64,000 bases of DNA from VAZQ01 sp963744275 (GTDB taxonomy: Bacteria; Pseudomonadota; Alphaproteobacteria; Rhizobiales; Xanthobacteraceae). Numbering within the stretch: position 1 is the first letter of the stretch; every line of letters begins with the position of its first letter. The translations under genes were made by a program, and so were the position numbers. Below are positions 7,921-17,495 of this stretch, one piece after another. Location: contig CAVUSX010000025.1 of NCBI GenBank assembly GCA_963744275.1, forward strand, positions 1-64,000. Direction: 5' to 3'. The notes beneath the pieces were generated by a model that was given only the letters and a program-made list of their open reading frames with translations, made no database searches and was not told the DNA's origin.

Positions 7921-9966
7921 TCACGGAACGCTGGCCGCCTGCGCGGCCGCCACATAGGCAGCCACGTCCTCGTCGAGCAGCAGCCGCTGCGCCTTGAGCT
8001 CCTGGGCGGCGCGAGTCACCAGGTTCACATAGGTGGCGTGGTCCGGGTAGCGTTCCTCGATCGAGGGCCGCGGATCGCCTGCGGCGAGCCGCGCGGCCTT
8101 GGTCTTGGCGAAGCCGAGCCTCTGGCCGGCGGCGTCACAGCCGTCGAGCCCGTCGGCCCGCAAGGCCCAGCCCGTATAGGTCGCGAGCGGTACCGTGACC
8201 TGCGGGATGCGGATGCCGGCGATGTCGTTGCCGTCCGCATCGGTCTTGGGCACCAAGACCGGGTAGGGGGTGCCGAGGAGCTTGGGCGGCAGCACCGACA
8301 GAATGCCTTTGTCGAAACCCGGGCCGAAGTCGAACAGATCGCCGGTGTGGTGCACGCCGTTGTAGACGACGCTCGGAATTTGCGGAAATCCCATGCCGGC
8401 TTGCGGCAGCGGCGGCATGAGCGTGCCGTCGGCGACGCGCGGCATGCGGTCGGGCGGCGGCGCCTCGCCCTCGGTCACCCAGGCGTCGAGATCGACCAAG
8501 AGCGCGCGCAGTGTTTGATTGGGCTTGAGCGGGTTCCTCGGTTGCGCGCAGATGCCGGGGCCGTTGCCGCCCCCGTGCGGCAAGCTCGCCAAGAGGTAGT
8601 AGCGGACATTGTCGAGCCCGGGCAGATCATGGCCTTGGGCGTCGGTCTGCATCATCGAGGCCGCCTTCGCCCAATACTCGTTGGATGAGTTGGCCTCGAA
8701 AATCTTCGGGCAGGTCTTGCTCTCCTCGCAGCGTCGCAGCCGGTAGTCGGTCTTGCCGGTGACGGTATCGGTCAGCTTCCGGTCCGCGAATGGAAACTGA
8801 TATTCGGGGGTCCAGCGCGCGATGTGCTGGCGGTGGGTGCGCACCGGCTGGCCGAAGCGGTAGTTCATGAAGATGCCGCTGCCGCCGGCCTTCCAATTCA
8901 AGATGCCGTCGAAGGTCTTGACGCCCGTCGGTCCCTCGGTCTCGTTGAAGCCGAGCTGCACGAAATCATGCATGGTGCGGCAGGGCTGCGAGGAGCAGAA
9001 CGTGTAGATGAACTGAACGTCGCCGGCGAGCGGATTGGGCGTGCCCTGGTCGTCCACCTTGGCGCTGTGCAGGAACGTCGCCAGATCCCGGATCGCCGCG
9101 AAGCCCAGGCCCACCACGGACGGATCGCGCGCGATGTAGGTGAACTCGTAAAGCGCGGTCGGCCCGAACGAGCCCGGTCCGCCGAAATTGCCCGACGTCA
9201 ATTTGACCGCATTGAGCTTGGCATCCACGTAGTCCCAATCCAATTCCGGCACCTGGATCGGGGTGTCGGCGTAGTTCTTGCGCACCGTCAGGCTCGCCTT
9301 CGACTTGTCGGGGCTGGCGGCCGGATAATTGAGCGGCTGCTTGGCCGGCGTCTGCCCCTTGTCGATGACGAACTCTTCGGTCGCCGGACCCGTGATCGCC
9401 GAGCCGTCCGGGTTCTTGGCGACCGGAACCGCGACCGAGAACAACTTGCCGGCCGGCGGCGGGACGTCCCAGCCGCTCTCCAAGAGCACGTAGCCCTGGC
9501 GCATCAGGAAGCCGTTGCCGGCATCGCCGGAGGTGTTGACGTCATTGCCGGTCGGGCTGTCGTTGAGCATCTCGAGCGCATTGGTGCGGCCGCGGTTGGT
9601 GATCTCGTAGAGCATCCGGCGGTTGCCCTTGGCGCGGTCGATCGGGCGCAGGATCTGGAAGTCGGTCGAATAGGTGACGGTGCCGTTGGGATTCTTCGGC
9701 GCGAGGGCGATATCCACGATGACGGCGTTGCGACGGTCGTTGGGATCGACCTCGCCGATGACCTGCCCGCTGATCCGCTCATAGGCGCCGACCGCCCCGA
9801 AGGTCTTGCCGCCGAAAGCCGGGGATTCCACGGTCTTGATCACGATCTGGGTCACGCGCGCGTTCGCGGCGCCCGCCCAGCACATGAGCGCGATGCCGAT
9901 GAGGGCGAAGCGTGCGGAACCGCGGGTGAGGTCATGTCGAATCGAGGCCCCCGGGTGCAGGCGCAT
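7921..9966 (-). CDS. Exported alpha/beta hydrolase domain protein (Abhydrolase_10-like)
   Basis: 681 residues with an N-terminal signal segment (LIGIALMCWAGAANA). The protein resembles the large secreted 'alpha/beta hydrolase domain-containing' family common in soil Proteobacteria. It begins with a beta-rich region (VESPAFGGKTFGAVGAYERI), continues with GYVLLESGWDVPP, and has the nucleophile-bearing region around NETEGPTGVKTFDG and LASLPHGGGNGPG. Substrates of this family are mostly unknown; esters or lactones are likely. It stands alone, converging with the stator-like operon and divergent from the molybdenum hydroxylase genes across a 190-bp gap. The start at 9966 is in good context (GGGAGAAACGCA just upstream). 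No frame problems. Confidence 0.75.
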   Translation of the reverse strand: MRLHPGASIRHDLTRGSARFALIGIALMCWAGAANARVTQIVIKTVESPAFGGKTFGAVGAYERISGQVIGEVDPNDRRNAVIVDIALAPKNPNGTVTYSTDFQILRPIDRAKGNRRMLYEITNRGRTNALEMLNDSPTGNDVNTSGDAGNGFLMRQGYVLLESGWDVPPPAGKLFSVAVPVAKNPDGSAITGPATEEFVIDKGQTPAKQPLNYPAASPDKSKASLTVRKNYADTPIQVPELDWDYVDAKLNAVKLTSGNFGGPGSFGPTALYEFTYIARDPSVVGLGFAAIRDLATFLHSAKVDDQGTPNPLAGDVQFIYTFCSSQPCRTMHDFVQLGFNETEGPTGVKTFDGILNWKAGGSGIFMNYRFGQPVRTHRQHIARWTPEYQFPFADRKLTDTVTGKTDYRLRRCEESKTCPKIFEANSSNEYWAKAASMMQTDAQGHDLPGLDNVRYYLLASLPHGGGNGPGICAQPRNPLKPNQTLRALLVDLDAWVTEGEAPPPDRMPRVADGTLMPPLPQAGMGFPQIPSVVYNGVHHTGDLFDFGPGFDKGILSVLPPKLLGTPYPVLVPKTDADGNDIAGIRIPQVTVPLATYTGWALRADGLDGCDAAGQRLGFAKTKAARLAAGDPRPSIEERYPDHATYVNLVTRAAQELKAQRLLLDEDVAAYVAAAQAASVP

Positions 9967-10159
9967 TGCGTTTCTCCCTGATCTCTTTGTTTCCGCAGCA
10001 ACGATTTTCTAAGCGTCAGGATACGCCAGCCGGCCGCCCGTGCGAAGGGGTTGCGGGCGGGCTCGGGTCGCCACAACCGCGCTTGTTCCGCTCGCACCGG
10101 GTGCTAGGCTCAAGGCACCCGAGCGAGCCAGCAAGGCCGGTCCCTATAGGAGCACCCCG

Positions 10160-10681
10160 ATGGTGGATGAGCTGAGCATCAAGGTGAACGGGCGAACCTG
10201 GCCGGTCGCCTCCGATCCCGATACGCCCCTTCTTTATGTGCTCTCGAACGAGCTTGCCCTGCACGGGCCGAAGTTCGGCTGCGGGCTGGCGCAATGCGGC
10301 GCCTGCTCGGTGCTCGCCGACGGGGTCGAGATCCGCTCCTGCGTGACGCCGGTGGCGAACGTGGTGGGCAAATCCATCGCCACGCTCGAAGGCCTGGCGG
10401 CCTGGCATGCCGAGCAGAAGAAGCTGACGCCGCCGCCCGCGCTGCATCCGTTGCAGCAGGCCTTCATCGACGAGCAGGCGCCCCATTGCGGCTACTGCAT
10501 CAGCGGAATGATCGTGAAGGCGTCCGAGCTGTTGTCGCAAAATCCGCAGCCCACCGATGCGCAGATCAGGCAGCACATGAACGGCCATCTCTGCCGCTGC
10601 GGCACCTATCCGCGGGTGATGAAGGCGATCAAGCTCGCGTCCCGCGTCATGGCCGCAGCGGCGCCGGGAGCGACGCCATGA
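10160..10681 (+). CDS. [2Fe-2S] subunit of a xanthine dehydrogenase/isoquinoline oxidoreductase-type enzyme
   Basis: 173 residues, the standard size of the small iron-sulfur subunit of molybdenum hydroxylases (IorA-like). The plant-type [2Fe-2S] site is CGLAQCGAC (Cys41, 46, 49) with Cys61. The second, buried cluster uses HCGYC and LCRCGTY. An AGGAG ribosome site sits seven bases before the ATG. There is no export signal, while the partner subunit has a Tat signal, so the folded complex would be carried out together. The stop overlaps the ATG of the large subunit (ATGA). It passes electrons from the Mo centre to a cytochrome or other acceptor. The substrate cannot be told; N-heterocycles or aldehydes are typical. 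Confidence 0.88.
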   Translation: MVDELSIKVNGRTWPVASDPDTPLLYVLSNELALHGPKFGCGLAQCGACSVLADGVEIRSCVTPVANVVGKSIATLEGLAAWHAEQKKLTPPPALHPLQQAFIDEQAPHCGYCISGMIVKASELLSQNPQPTDAQIRQHMNGHLCRCGTYPRVMKAIKLASRVMAAAAPGATP

Positions 10682-12947
10682 GCAAGACCATGCGCGACGC
10701 CATGAGCCCCATCGTGACCGACACGCTCGCCGCCCAGGCCTTTTCGCGCCGCGCTCTCCTCAAGGGCGGCGGCGCGCTCATCGTCGGCTTCAGCCTCGCC
10801 GGGCCGCCGTCCGCCCGCGCCCAGACCGGCGGTCCGCCCGATCCCAAGCTGATCAATTCCTGGATCGCGGTGCACCCCGACAACACCGCCACCATCATTT
10901 TCGGCAAGTGCGAGCTCGGGCAGGGCAACACCACCGGCATGCTGCAGATCGCCGGCGAAGAGCTCGATCTCGACATCGGGGCGCTCTCGGCGGTGCGGCT
11001 CGACACAAACGTGACCCCGGACCAGGGCGCCACCACCTCGAGCTCCTCGATCGAGCGCGGCGGACCGCAGCTGCGCGCGGCGGCGGCGGAAGCGAGGCAG
11101 GTTTTGCTGTGGCTCGCCGCAGCGCGGCTGAACGCGCCGGTTGCCGACCTGACGGTATCGAATGGCGTCGTCTCGGTCGCCGGCGATGCGCGCCGGTCGG
11201 TAAGGTACGGCGATCTTCTCGGCGATGAGCAATTGCATTTCCCGTTCACCGGCACTGCACCGCGCAAGCCGGTCGGCCAATACAAGCTGGTGGGTACTCG
11301 GGTGGCGCGCCTCGATCTTCCCGACAAGGTCAGCGCCAAATACACCAACATGCAGCACGTGCGGGTACCCGGCATGTTGCACGGCCGCGTCGTGCGTCCG
11401 CGCGGGCAGGGCGCCTACGGCGCCGGCGCCAAGCCGCTCGGCATCGACGAGAGCTCGATCAAGCACATTCCCGGCGCCCGCGTGGTGCGCAAGGGCGATT
11501 TCGTGGGCGTGGTCGCGGCAGCGCGAATGGGATGCCGTCAAGGCGGCCCGCGATCTCAAGGTCATCTGGCAGGCGCAGGCTTCGCTCCCCGGCAATGCCA
11601 AGCTGCACGAGGCCATGCGCGCCGCCAAGACGACGGATACGATCGTGGTCGACAAGGGCAATCTGGCGGATGGCTTCGCGCAGGCCGCCCATGTGGCGAC
11701 CGCGACCTACCAGCTGCCCTACCAGGCGCATGTGCCGTTCGGTCCCAATTGCGCGCTCGCCGATGTCGGTCCGGACGGGGCCCTGGTCATGTCCTCGACC
11801 CAGGACGTCTACAATTCCCGCCGAATGCTCGCCGACACGCTCGGCCTGCCGGCCGAGAAGGTGCGGGTGCAGTATTACGAAGGCTCCGGCACCTTCGGCC
11901 ACAGCTGCTACGAGGATGCAGCGCAAGCCGCCGCCGTCATGTCGCAGGTGGTGGGCAAGCCGGTGCGCGTGCAGTTCATGCGCTGCGGACGAGCATGGCT
12001 GGGACAATTACGGGCCGGCGCATATCGCGGAGGTGCGGGCCGCCGTCGACCGCAGCGGCAAGATCGTGGCCTACGAGTACCAGGGCTGGCAGCACGGCTG
12101 GCATGTGATCGAGACCTCGCAGGAGCTGGCTCTGCTGACCAAGCCGCAGGAGCGCACCGGCGGATCGAACTCGATCATCGTCAACCCGCAGAGCACCGGC
12201 GCCATGTATGCGATTCCCAACCGCCGCGTCGTCAGCCATGCGGTGCCGATGGTGGGATTGCTCAAAGGCTCGCCGCTGCGCTCGCCCATGGACATGCATT
12301 ATTCGTTCGCCTCCGAGCAGGTGATCGACGAGCTCGCGCATGCGGCGGGGATCGATCCGCTCGAGTTCCGCCGCCGCAACATCGCGGGCGAGCGCTGGCG
12401 CGGCGTGCTCGATGCCGCGGCCGCCGCAGCCGGATGGACGCCGCGGGTCGCGGCCGCTGCGCTCTCGGATGCCGAGGTGGTCACCGGCCGCGGGATCGCG
12501 CTCGGCACCCACCACGTCTCCTTCGGGGCGGCGGTGGCGGAGATCGAGGTCAACAAGACGACCGGCACGATCGTGGCCAAGAAGCTCTACGGCGCGCTCG
12601 ATGCCGGCCTCGCCGTCAATCCGGCGCTGGTCGAGAACCAGATCGTCGGCATGATGGTGCAGGCCACCAGCCGCATCCTGAAGGAGGAGGTGACGTTCTC
12701 CGATACCAACGTCACCAGCCTCGACTGGGTGAGCTACCCGATCCTGCGCTTCGCCGAGCATCCCGACGTCACCCCGGTGGTGGTCCAGCGCCTCGACCAG
12801 CCCTCGACCGGCGCCGGCGAGGAGGTGATGGGATCGACCGGGGCCGCCATCGCCAACGCATTCTTCGACGCCACCGGGGTGCGGCTGCGGCAATACCCGA
12901 TGACGCCGCAGCGCGTGCGCGCCGCGCTGGCGGCGGGCAAGACGTGA
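10678..12947 (+). CDS. Tat-exported molybdopterin-binding subunit (isoquinoline 1-oxidoreductase beta type), two frameshifts
   Basis: Large catalytic subunit of the hydroxylase encoded with the gene before it. Residues 23-45 carry a twin-arginine signal (SRRALLKGG) followed by a hydrophobic stretch and an Ala cleavage site. Family segments include CELGQGNTTGMLQIAGEEL, SSSSIERGGPQ, APRKPVGQYKLVGT, the STGAGEEVMGSTGAAIANAF end and GVRLRQYPMTP. The frame is broken near 11517 (extra G before CAGCGCGAATGG) and near 11988 (extra T before GCGGACGAGCATGG). With both removed the product is about 755 residues, matching the family. Both changes are single-base insertions with well-conserved sequence on each side, so sequencing error is likely. 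Downstream, 255 bp away, is a PQQ dehydrogenase on the same strand. Confidence 0.82.
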
Positions 12948-13009
12948 GCGGCGGAGTTCATCGTTTGATAGGCGTTTGAGAAGCTTTCGTGCTGAGTGCC
13001 TCGCAGCGG

Positions 13010-13131
13010 TCGTCCCTGCCGAAGAGCCGGGAGCCACCATTACGGCGTGTACACCGTCTCGATGGGCTATGGCAGCTGATCGAGGGGGCACGCGAGTATG
13101 GGTCCCTGCTTTCGCAGGGACGACCGAGGAA
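13010..13131. repeat. Dispersed palindromic intergenic repeat
   Basis: Contains the perfect hairpin GTCCCTGC-TTTC-GCAGGGAC (13102-13121) and an imperfect partner TCGTCCCTGCCGAA near 13010. Read on the minus strand it gives the VVPAKAGTH-type peptide that marks this very common rhizobial/proteobacterial intergenic repeat. It lies in the 255-bp gap before the PQQ dehydrogenase. Confidence 0.7.
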
Positions 13132-13201
13132 GAATCTTCGCAAGGTAAGATCAATCAACCGGAACGTCACAAGAATTCCGGTTTTCCGCAGGGAGGAGCC
13201 A

Positions 13202-14932
13202 ATGACCACCAAGCGCAATCGTCTCGTCTCCACGGCCGCCTTGCTGGCTGGCATCGCGTTGACGGCCGTCCCGGTGCTCGCCGCCGAGGTCACCTCGCAG
13301 CGGCTGATCAACGCCGACAAGGAGCCGCAGAACTGGCTGATGAACCACCGCACCTATGACGGCCAGCGGTTCTCGCCGCTCGACCAGATCAACAAGGGCA
13401 GCGTCAAGAATCTCAAGCTCGCCTATGCGGTGGCGCTCGGCGGGACCTCGGCCAACGAGAATCTCGAGGCCACCCCGCTGGTCGAGGACGGCTTTATGTA
13501 CATGGTCGACCTGTGGGGCATCGTCTACAAGATCGACGTGCGCTCGGGCGACGCCGGCCACATCGTCTGGCGCATGAATCCCAAGCAGGAGAAGGTCGCC
13601 AACGCCAATCGCGGCGTGGCGCTGTGGGGAAACTACGTCATCTCGGCCGCCAGCTATCCGCCGCGCATCATCGCCTCCGACAAGGACTCCGGCAAGGTCG
13701 CCTGGGAGACCAACCTGTCGACCGACCAGGCCGAGGTGGCGATCACCGCCGCTCCGCTCGCCGTCAAGGACAAGATCATCGTGGGCGCGTCGGGCGGCGA
13801 CCGCGGCGTGCGCGATTTCATCGCCGGGCTCGATGCCGCGACCGGCAAGCGGCTCTGGCTCAAATACACCATCCCGGCGCCCGGCGAGCCCGGCAGCGAG
13901 ACCTGGAAGGACAAGAACAATGCCTGGCAGACCGGCGGCGGCGCCGTCTGGGTGACCGGCACCTACGACGTGGCCAGCAACCAGACCATCTGGGGCACCG
14001 GCAATCCGGTGCCGATGATGGATCCGCGGGTGCGGCCGGGCGACAACCTCTACACCAACAGCGCCATCTCATGGGATCCGGATTCCGGCAAGATGAACTG
14101 GTACTTCCAGTTCACGCCCGGCGACATGTGGGATTTCGACGAGGTCGGCACCCACATCCTGATCAACGGCACCGTTGACGGTCAGCCGCGCAACCTCATC
14201 ACCCATTCGGCGCGCAACGGCTTCGTCTATACGATGGAGCGCAGCAACGGCCAGATCGTGGTCGCCAAGCCCTACATGGACAACATCAACTGGACCCGGG
14301 GCATCGACCAGAAGACCGGCAAGCCGCTCGACTACGATCCGGGGAAGGACATCCAGAGCTATTCGGGCCTCGCCAATCCGACCACCGACAATCCGATCAA
14401 GAAGGTCTGTCCCAATCGCACCGGCGGCAACAATTACTGGCCCTCCTCCTACAGCCCGCGCACCAAGCTGCTCTACATTCCGGTCCTGACCGCCTGCGAG
14501 ACCGTGACCAACGACAAGGACATGCCCAAGAAGGAGGCCGGCTGGTACGCCCGCACCGGCGGCGCCTACAAGGCCGACGAGCGCTACGAGAGCAACCTGA
14601 CCGCCGTCGATCCGTTGACCGGCGAGGTCAAGAAGAACCTGCACCTGCCGTATCCCAACTACAGCGGCACGCTTTCGACCGGCGGCGGGCTCGTGTTCGT
14701 CGGGTTGCTCGACGGCACCGTCGCGGCCTATGACGACACCACGCTCGAAGAGCTGTGGAAGATCAACGTGGGCTCGGGCTTCGCGGCGCCGCCGATGACG
14801 TTCGCGGTCAACGGCAAGCAGTATCTGGCGATCGCGTCCGGCCCCAGCAACGCCGCCTTGAGCAAGCTCGTCAACACCCCCGAGCTCAAGCAGCAGCGCA
14901 ACGCGACCGTGCTCTACGTGTTTTCGCTGTGA
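13202..14932 (+). CDS. PQQ-dependent alcohol dehydrogenase, lanthanide-type active site
   Basis: 576 residues; an AGGGAGGAG ribosome site precedes the ATG at 13202. Signal peptide 1-27 (cleavage after VLAA) means a periplasmic enzyme. Eight-bladed propeller repeats are visible, such as KIDVRSGDAGHIVW, GLDAATGKRLW and WDPDSGKMNWYF, with the TGGGLVFVGLLDGTVAAYD closing blade. The catalytic base is Asp311 in MWDFDEV; Asp313 two residues on is the extra ligand found in XoxF/ExaF/PedH-type lanthanide enzymes, where calcium enzymes have Ala/Ser/Thr. The vicinal Cys-Cys of methanol dehydrogenase is absent, so a general alcohol or aldehyde dehydrogenase is more likely than methanol-specific. Electrons would go to a cytochrome c. 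No cytochrome gene is adjacent; a diheme one lies at 19292. Confidence 0.88.
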   Translation: MTTKRNRLVSTAALLAGIALTAVPVLAAEVTSQRLINADKEPQNWLMNHRTYDGQRFSPLDQINKGSVKNLKLAYAVALGGTSANENLEATPLVEDGFMYMVDLWGIVYKIDVRSGDAGHIVWRMNPKQEKVANANRGVALWGNYVISAASYPPRIIASDKDSGKVAWETNLSTDQAEVAITAAPLAVKDKIIVGASGGDRGVRDFIAGLDAATGKRLWLKYTIPAPGEPGSETWKDKNNAWQTGGGAVWVTGTYDVASNQTIWGTGNPVPMMDPRVRPGDNLYTNSAISWDPDSGKMNWYFQFTPGDMWDFDEVGTHILINGTVDGQPRNLITHSARNGFVYTMERSNGQIVVAKPYMDNINWTRGIDQKTGKPLDYDPGKDIQSYSGLANPTTDNPIKKVCPNRTGGNNYWPSSYSPRTKLLYIPVLTACETVTNDKDMPKKEAGWYARTGGAYKADERYESNLTAVDPLTGEVKKNLHLPYPNYSGTLSTGGGLVFVGLLDGTVAAYDDTTLEELWKINVGSGFAAPPMTFAVNGKQYLAIASGPSNAALSKLVNTPELKQQRNATVLYVFSL

Positions 14933-14948
14933 TGGGCAGGGTGGTCGG

Positions 14949-14971
14949 GGGAGCCGGTGGTGCCGGCTCCC
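14949..14971 (+). terminator. Terminator-like hairpin after PQQ dehydrogenase
   Basis: A perfect 9-bp stem, GGGAGCCGG with CCGGCTCCC, and a five-base loop lie 17 bp beyond the stop codon. No T-run follows, so it may act as a weak terminator or an mRNA 3' stabiliser. Confidence 0.5.
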
Positions 14972-15074
14972 TCAAGGAGCGCGCGTCGGCGGCCTCCAGG
15001 CGATCCTGATGGCGCCGCGGCCGCGAGTGCCACCGGGGCGGGGTCGGACCATGCAAGGATCGTCAGGCGGAGAG

Positions 15075-15898
15075 ATGGTGAGTTCAGTCCTGCATCTGCG
15101 TGATCTTGCATTCTGGCGGAGCGACGAGGAAAAATTTGCCGATCTCGTGCGGCGCGGCGTGATTGCCGCCGGTGAAAATCGCCCGGTGCTGTTTGATGAA
15201 TCCGCCTTTGCACTTCACTCGGAACGTCCGAAAGAGGACTCGACAGAAGTCGGGTATCTGCAAAATCTCTTCGCTGCCTATACTCGGTTGCCCAAGGCGA
15301 AGCTGGCCCAAGAGCTCGAGCACATCATTGCGTCGTTCACCGAAAGCCGCGAGGCAATGCCGCGCGACTCGCGGCCGTTTCGGATCGTCGTCGCTGCAAG
15401 TTCGGCCGATGACCGAGTTCGGAATATGGCGGCTTCTCGGACAGCTCGAAGGGAGCCGGCTTGAAGAGATGCCCTTTCGCCAACTTACGCGTGCCGTCGC
15501 GACCTGGCTTGTCTACGATGGAGATCACAACACGAGGCGAATAACAATCCGCAGTTGGCGAGGTGGGATGTCGCCTTCGACGATGCGTTGACGTCGCGCT
15601 CGCCAATATTGCGTCGTCGCAGCGAGAAGGCCTTCGTCGCTCTAGCGCCCGGTCTTTATTGCTCAATGGGCTGACACTTGCAAGATCGCGCGTATAATGA
15701 CGACATCGTTGCGGCCTACCGGTGCGGGCGAACGTGCAATGGTGCCGAATCGCGGTGTCCTGTCATTTCCGTCTTTCGATCAGTGGGACTTGCAGCCATG
15801 CGGGCGTCGAAAGGGCTACCGAACACGGCCGCTCGGCGCAATGCAGCGCTGTTTGAGCAGGTTGGCCGATTCCTTGCCGACATGCACGCGAACAGATA
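15075..15898 (+). pseudogene. Decayed DUF1444 (YtpQ)-like gene
   Basis: Segments in several frames line up, in order, with a cytosolic protein of about 270 residues. First comes MVSSVLHLRDLAFW...FADLVRRGVIAAG and YLQNLFAAYTRLPKAKLAQE (frame from 15075). Then IWRLLGQLEGSRLEE...VATWLVYDGD follows in the next frame, WDVAFDDALTSRSPIL and FVALAPGLYCSM in a third (15540-15672), RAMVPNRGVLSF (about 15735), and LFEQVGRFLADMHANR to the end near 15898. The WDV..DDAL, APGLY and VPNR blocks are how DUF1444 proteins read. At least four shifts of mixed direction are needed, so this looks like true decay. Base composition is lower in GC than the neighbours. Function of the family is unknown. Confidence 0.45.
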
Positions 15899-16318
15899 GC
15901 TCGTGAGCTAAGAGGAGCAGGCGAGTCAGTGTACGCCGACCAAAGGATATGATCGATAAAATTCATGCAGATGACGAAGAGATACTTGCAGCGAGCCACA
16001 AGGTCGCCGATGGAGAGCGCCCTGAGCATATCATCGAAACATTCCGCAATTTGGACGGAGGGTGCGCGATACTCTGCTGCGCAAGTCGAAGCCGGTCTCT
16101 ATCGCCCACTCGCGAATCACCGAATACGCATTGGTCGCAACTGGGAGACCGCAGCCGTCGCGGGCAACTGTGGCTCCCATGGGCTGGCGGCCTGAGCGCT
16201 TCGTGTGCTACGCCACCCGACCAAGGCGCAGATCGAGAAGTTGATTGCTATGCCTGGAGTCGAGGTCCGCCCCCTTTCGGGAAAAGGCCCGGTAGGGTAA
16301 GACGGATTTTGATCGCCC
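15899..16318. other. 420-bp region without a supportable gene
   Basis: Lower GC than its surroundings. A short frame from 15949 begins plausibly (MIDKIHADDEEILAASHKV, about 35 residues) but then loses protein-like composition. It may be the start of a decayed helical protein. No repeats, hairpins or promoter signals stand out. It adjoins the DUF1444-like relic and may be part of the same decayed island. Confidence 0.35.
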
Positions 16319-17393
16319 TCACTTCACCCCGCCCGCATTGGCGACCGGGCCGGTGTATTTCTCGAAGCGCTGGCGCAGCGCCACCAGGCGCTTCTGGTTG
16401 GTGACGAACTTGAGGTAGCCATCGGCGAGGCGATAGCCGGAGAGCGGCATCAGCCCTTCGGGCGGCGGCACGTCGCCGCGCGAGGAGTAGACGCCGATGC
16501 GGCTTTGCTGCTCCTTGGACAGGAACCAGCTGACATAGAGCTTGGCGGCATTGGGATGCGGCGCGTCCTTGAGGATCGCCTCGGAGGTGAAGAACATCGG
16601 CATCCGGTCGCTCGCCGGGGCCGCCAGCGCGATCTTGCCGCCCTCGCGCTTGGCCGTGTTGGTGGAGCCGATGGTGTTGTCGAAGCTCACCAGGCTCTCG
16701 CCGGAGCCGAGGCTGCGGGCGACCCCGAGATGGCCCTGGATGAATTTCGGCTGTTGCGCCATGTAACGGTCCATGTAGCTCCAGCCGTATTTGCGCACGA
16801 TGTTGTAGAAATCGTAGAGGGTGGCGTCGTCGTCGGCCGGATAGGCGCTGATGAGCTTGCCCTTGAATTGCGGTTTCAGGAAATCGAGCGCCGACTTGGG
16901 CACGTCATCGGCGGCGACCTCATCGCTGTTGTAGCCGTAGAAGATCGGATTGGCGTTGACCGCGATCCAGGCGCCGTCCCGGTCCTTGGAATTGGCGCCG
17001 ATGGTCTCGAAGCCGTCGGGCTTGAAATGCAGGAGCAGGCCGCGCTTGTTCCAAGCGACGAAATCCTGCACGGTCTGGAACACCAGGAGATCGGTCTCGA
17101 CCTTCTTGGCGCCGAACTGCTCCTCGACCTTGGCGTTGAGCACATTGCTGAAGCCGCCCATGAGGCTGACCGTGACGCCGGGGAATTGCTGCTCGAAGGC
17201 GCGCGCCGCGCTCTCGTAGCCGGCGCTCGGCCCGGCGCCCCAGAGCACGACGGTCTTCTCGGCCTTCGCGGCTTCGTAGAGCTGGTCGATGGTTTGCGCG
17301 GATGCGACGGTGCAGCAGGCGACAGCAAGCGGCGCCTGCCGCCAGAGCGGCCGCCCAGCCACGTCGCGTCGTCGTTCCAAATACGACGGTCAT
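16319..17393 (-). CDS. Iron(III)-type ABC transporter substrate-binding protein, frameshift in signal peptide
   Basis: Extracellular solute-binding protein of the type 1/13 (AfuA/FbpA-like) group. The ATG at 17393 has GGGGAGGAGATC before it and begins an export signal (TRRGWAAALAAG). An extra G near 17330 shifts the frame; the downstream frame continues as PLAVACCTVASAQTIDQLYEAAK, completing a normal signal peptide with cleavage after SAQ. The mature part has KTVVLWGAGPSAGYESAARAFEQQFPG, KVETDLLVFQ, YNSDEVAADDVPKSALDFL and APHPNAAKLYVSWFLSKEQQ, typical of the family. The total is about 357 residues. No permease or ATPase genes are adjacent, so it is an orphan binding protein, and iron is only one possible ligand. 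It shares its orientation with the MFS gene upstream. Confidence 0.78.
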
Positions 17394-17495
17394 GATCTCC
17401 TCCCCTGTCTTGTTCTTGGAAACGATCAATAGCCGAGTTCCCGCTCTGCCGCGCGGACCGCGGACGAGCGGGTCGCCGTGCGCCTGCAGGCGTCT

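Noticed and set aside
13202..14932. Naming the PQQ enzyme as XoxF methanol dehydrogenase
   Set aside because: It lacks the vicinal Cys-Cys and there are no xoxG/xoxJ neighbours; only the lanthanide-type Asp is shared.
15949..16100. Gene start MIDKIHADDEEILAASHKV
   Set aside because: Only about 35 residues look coding; the frame then turns to composition noise and there is no ribosome site.
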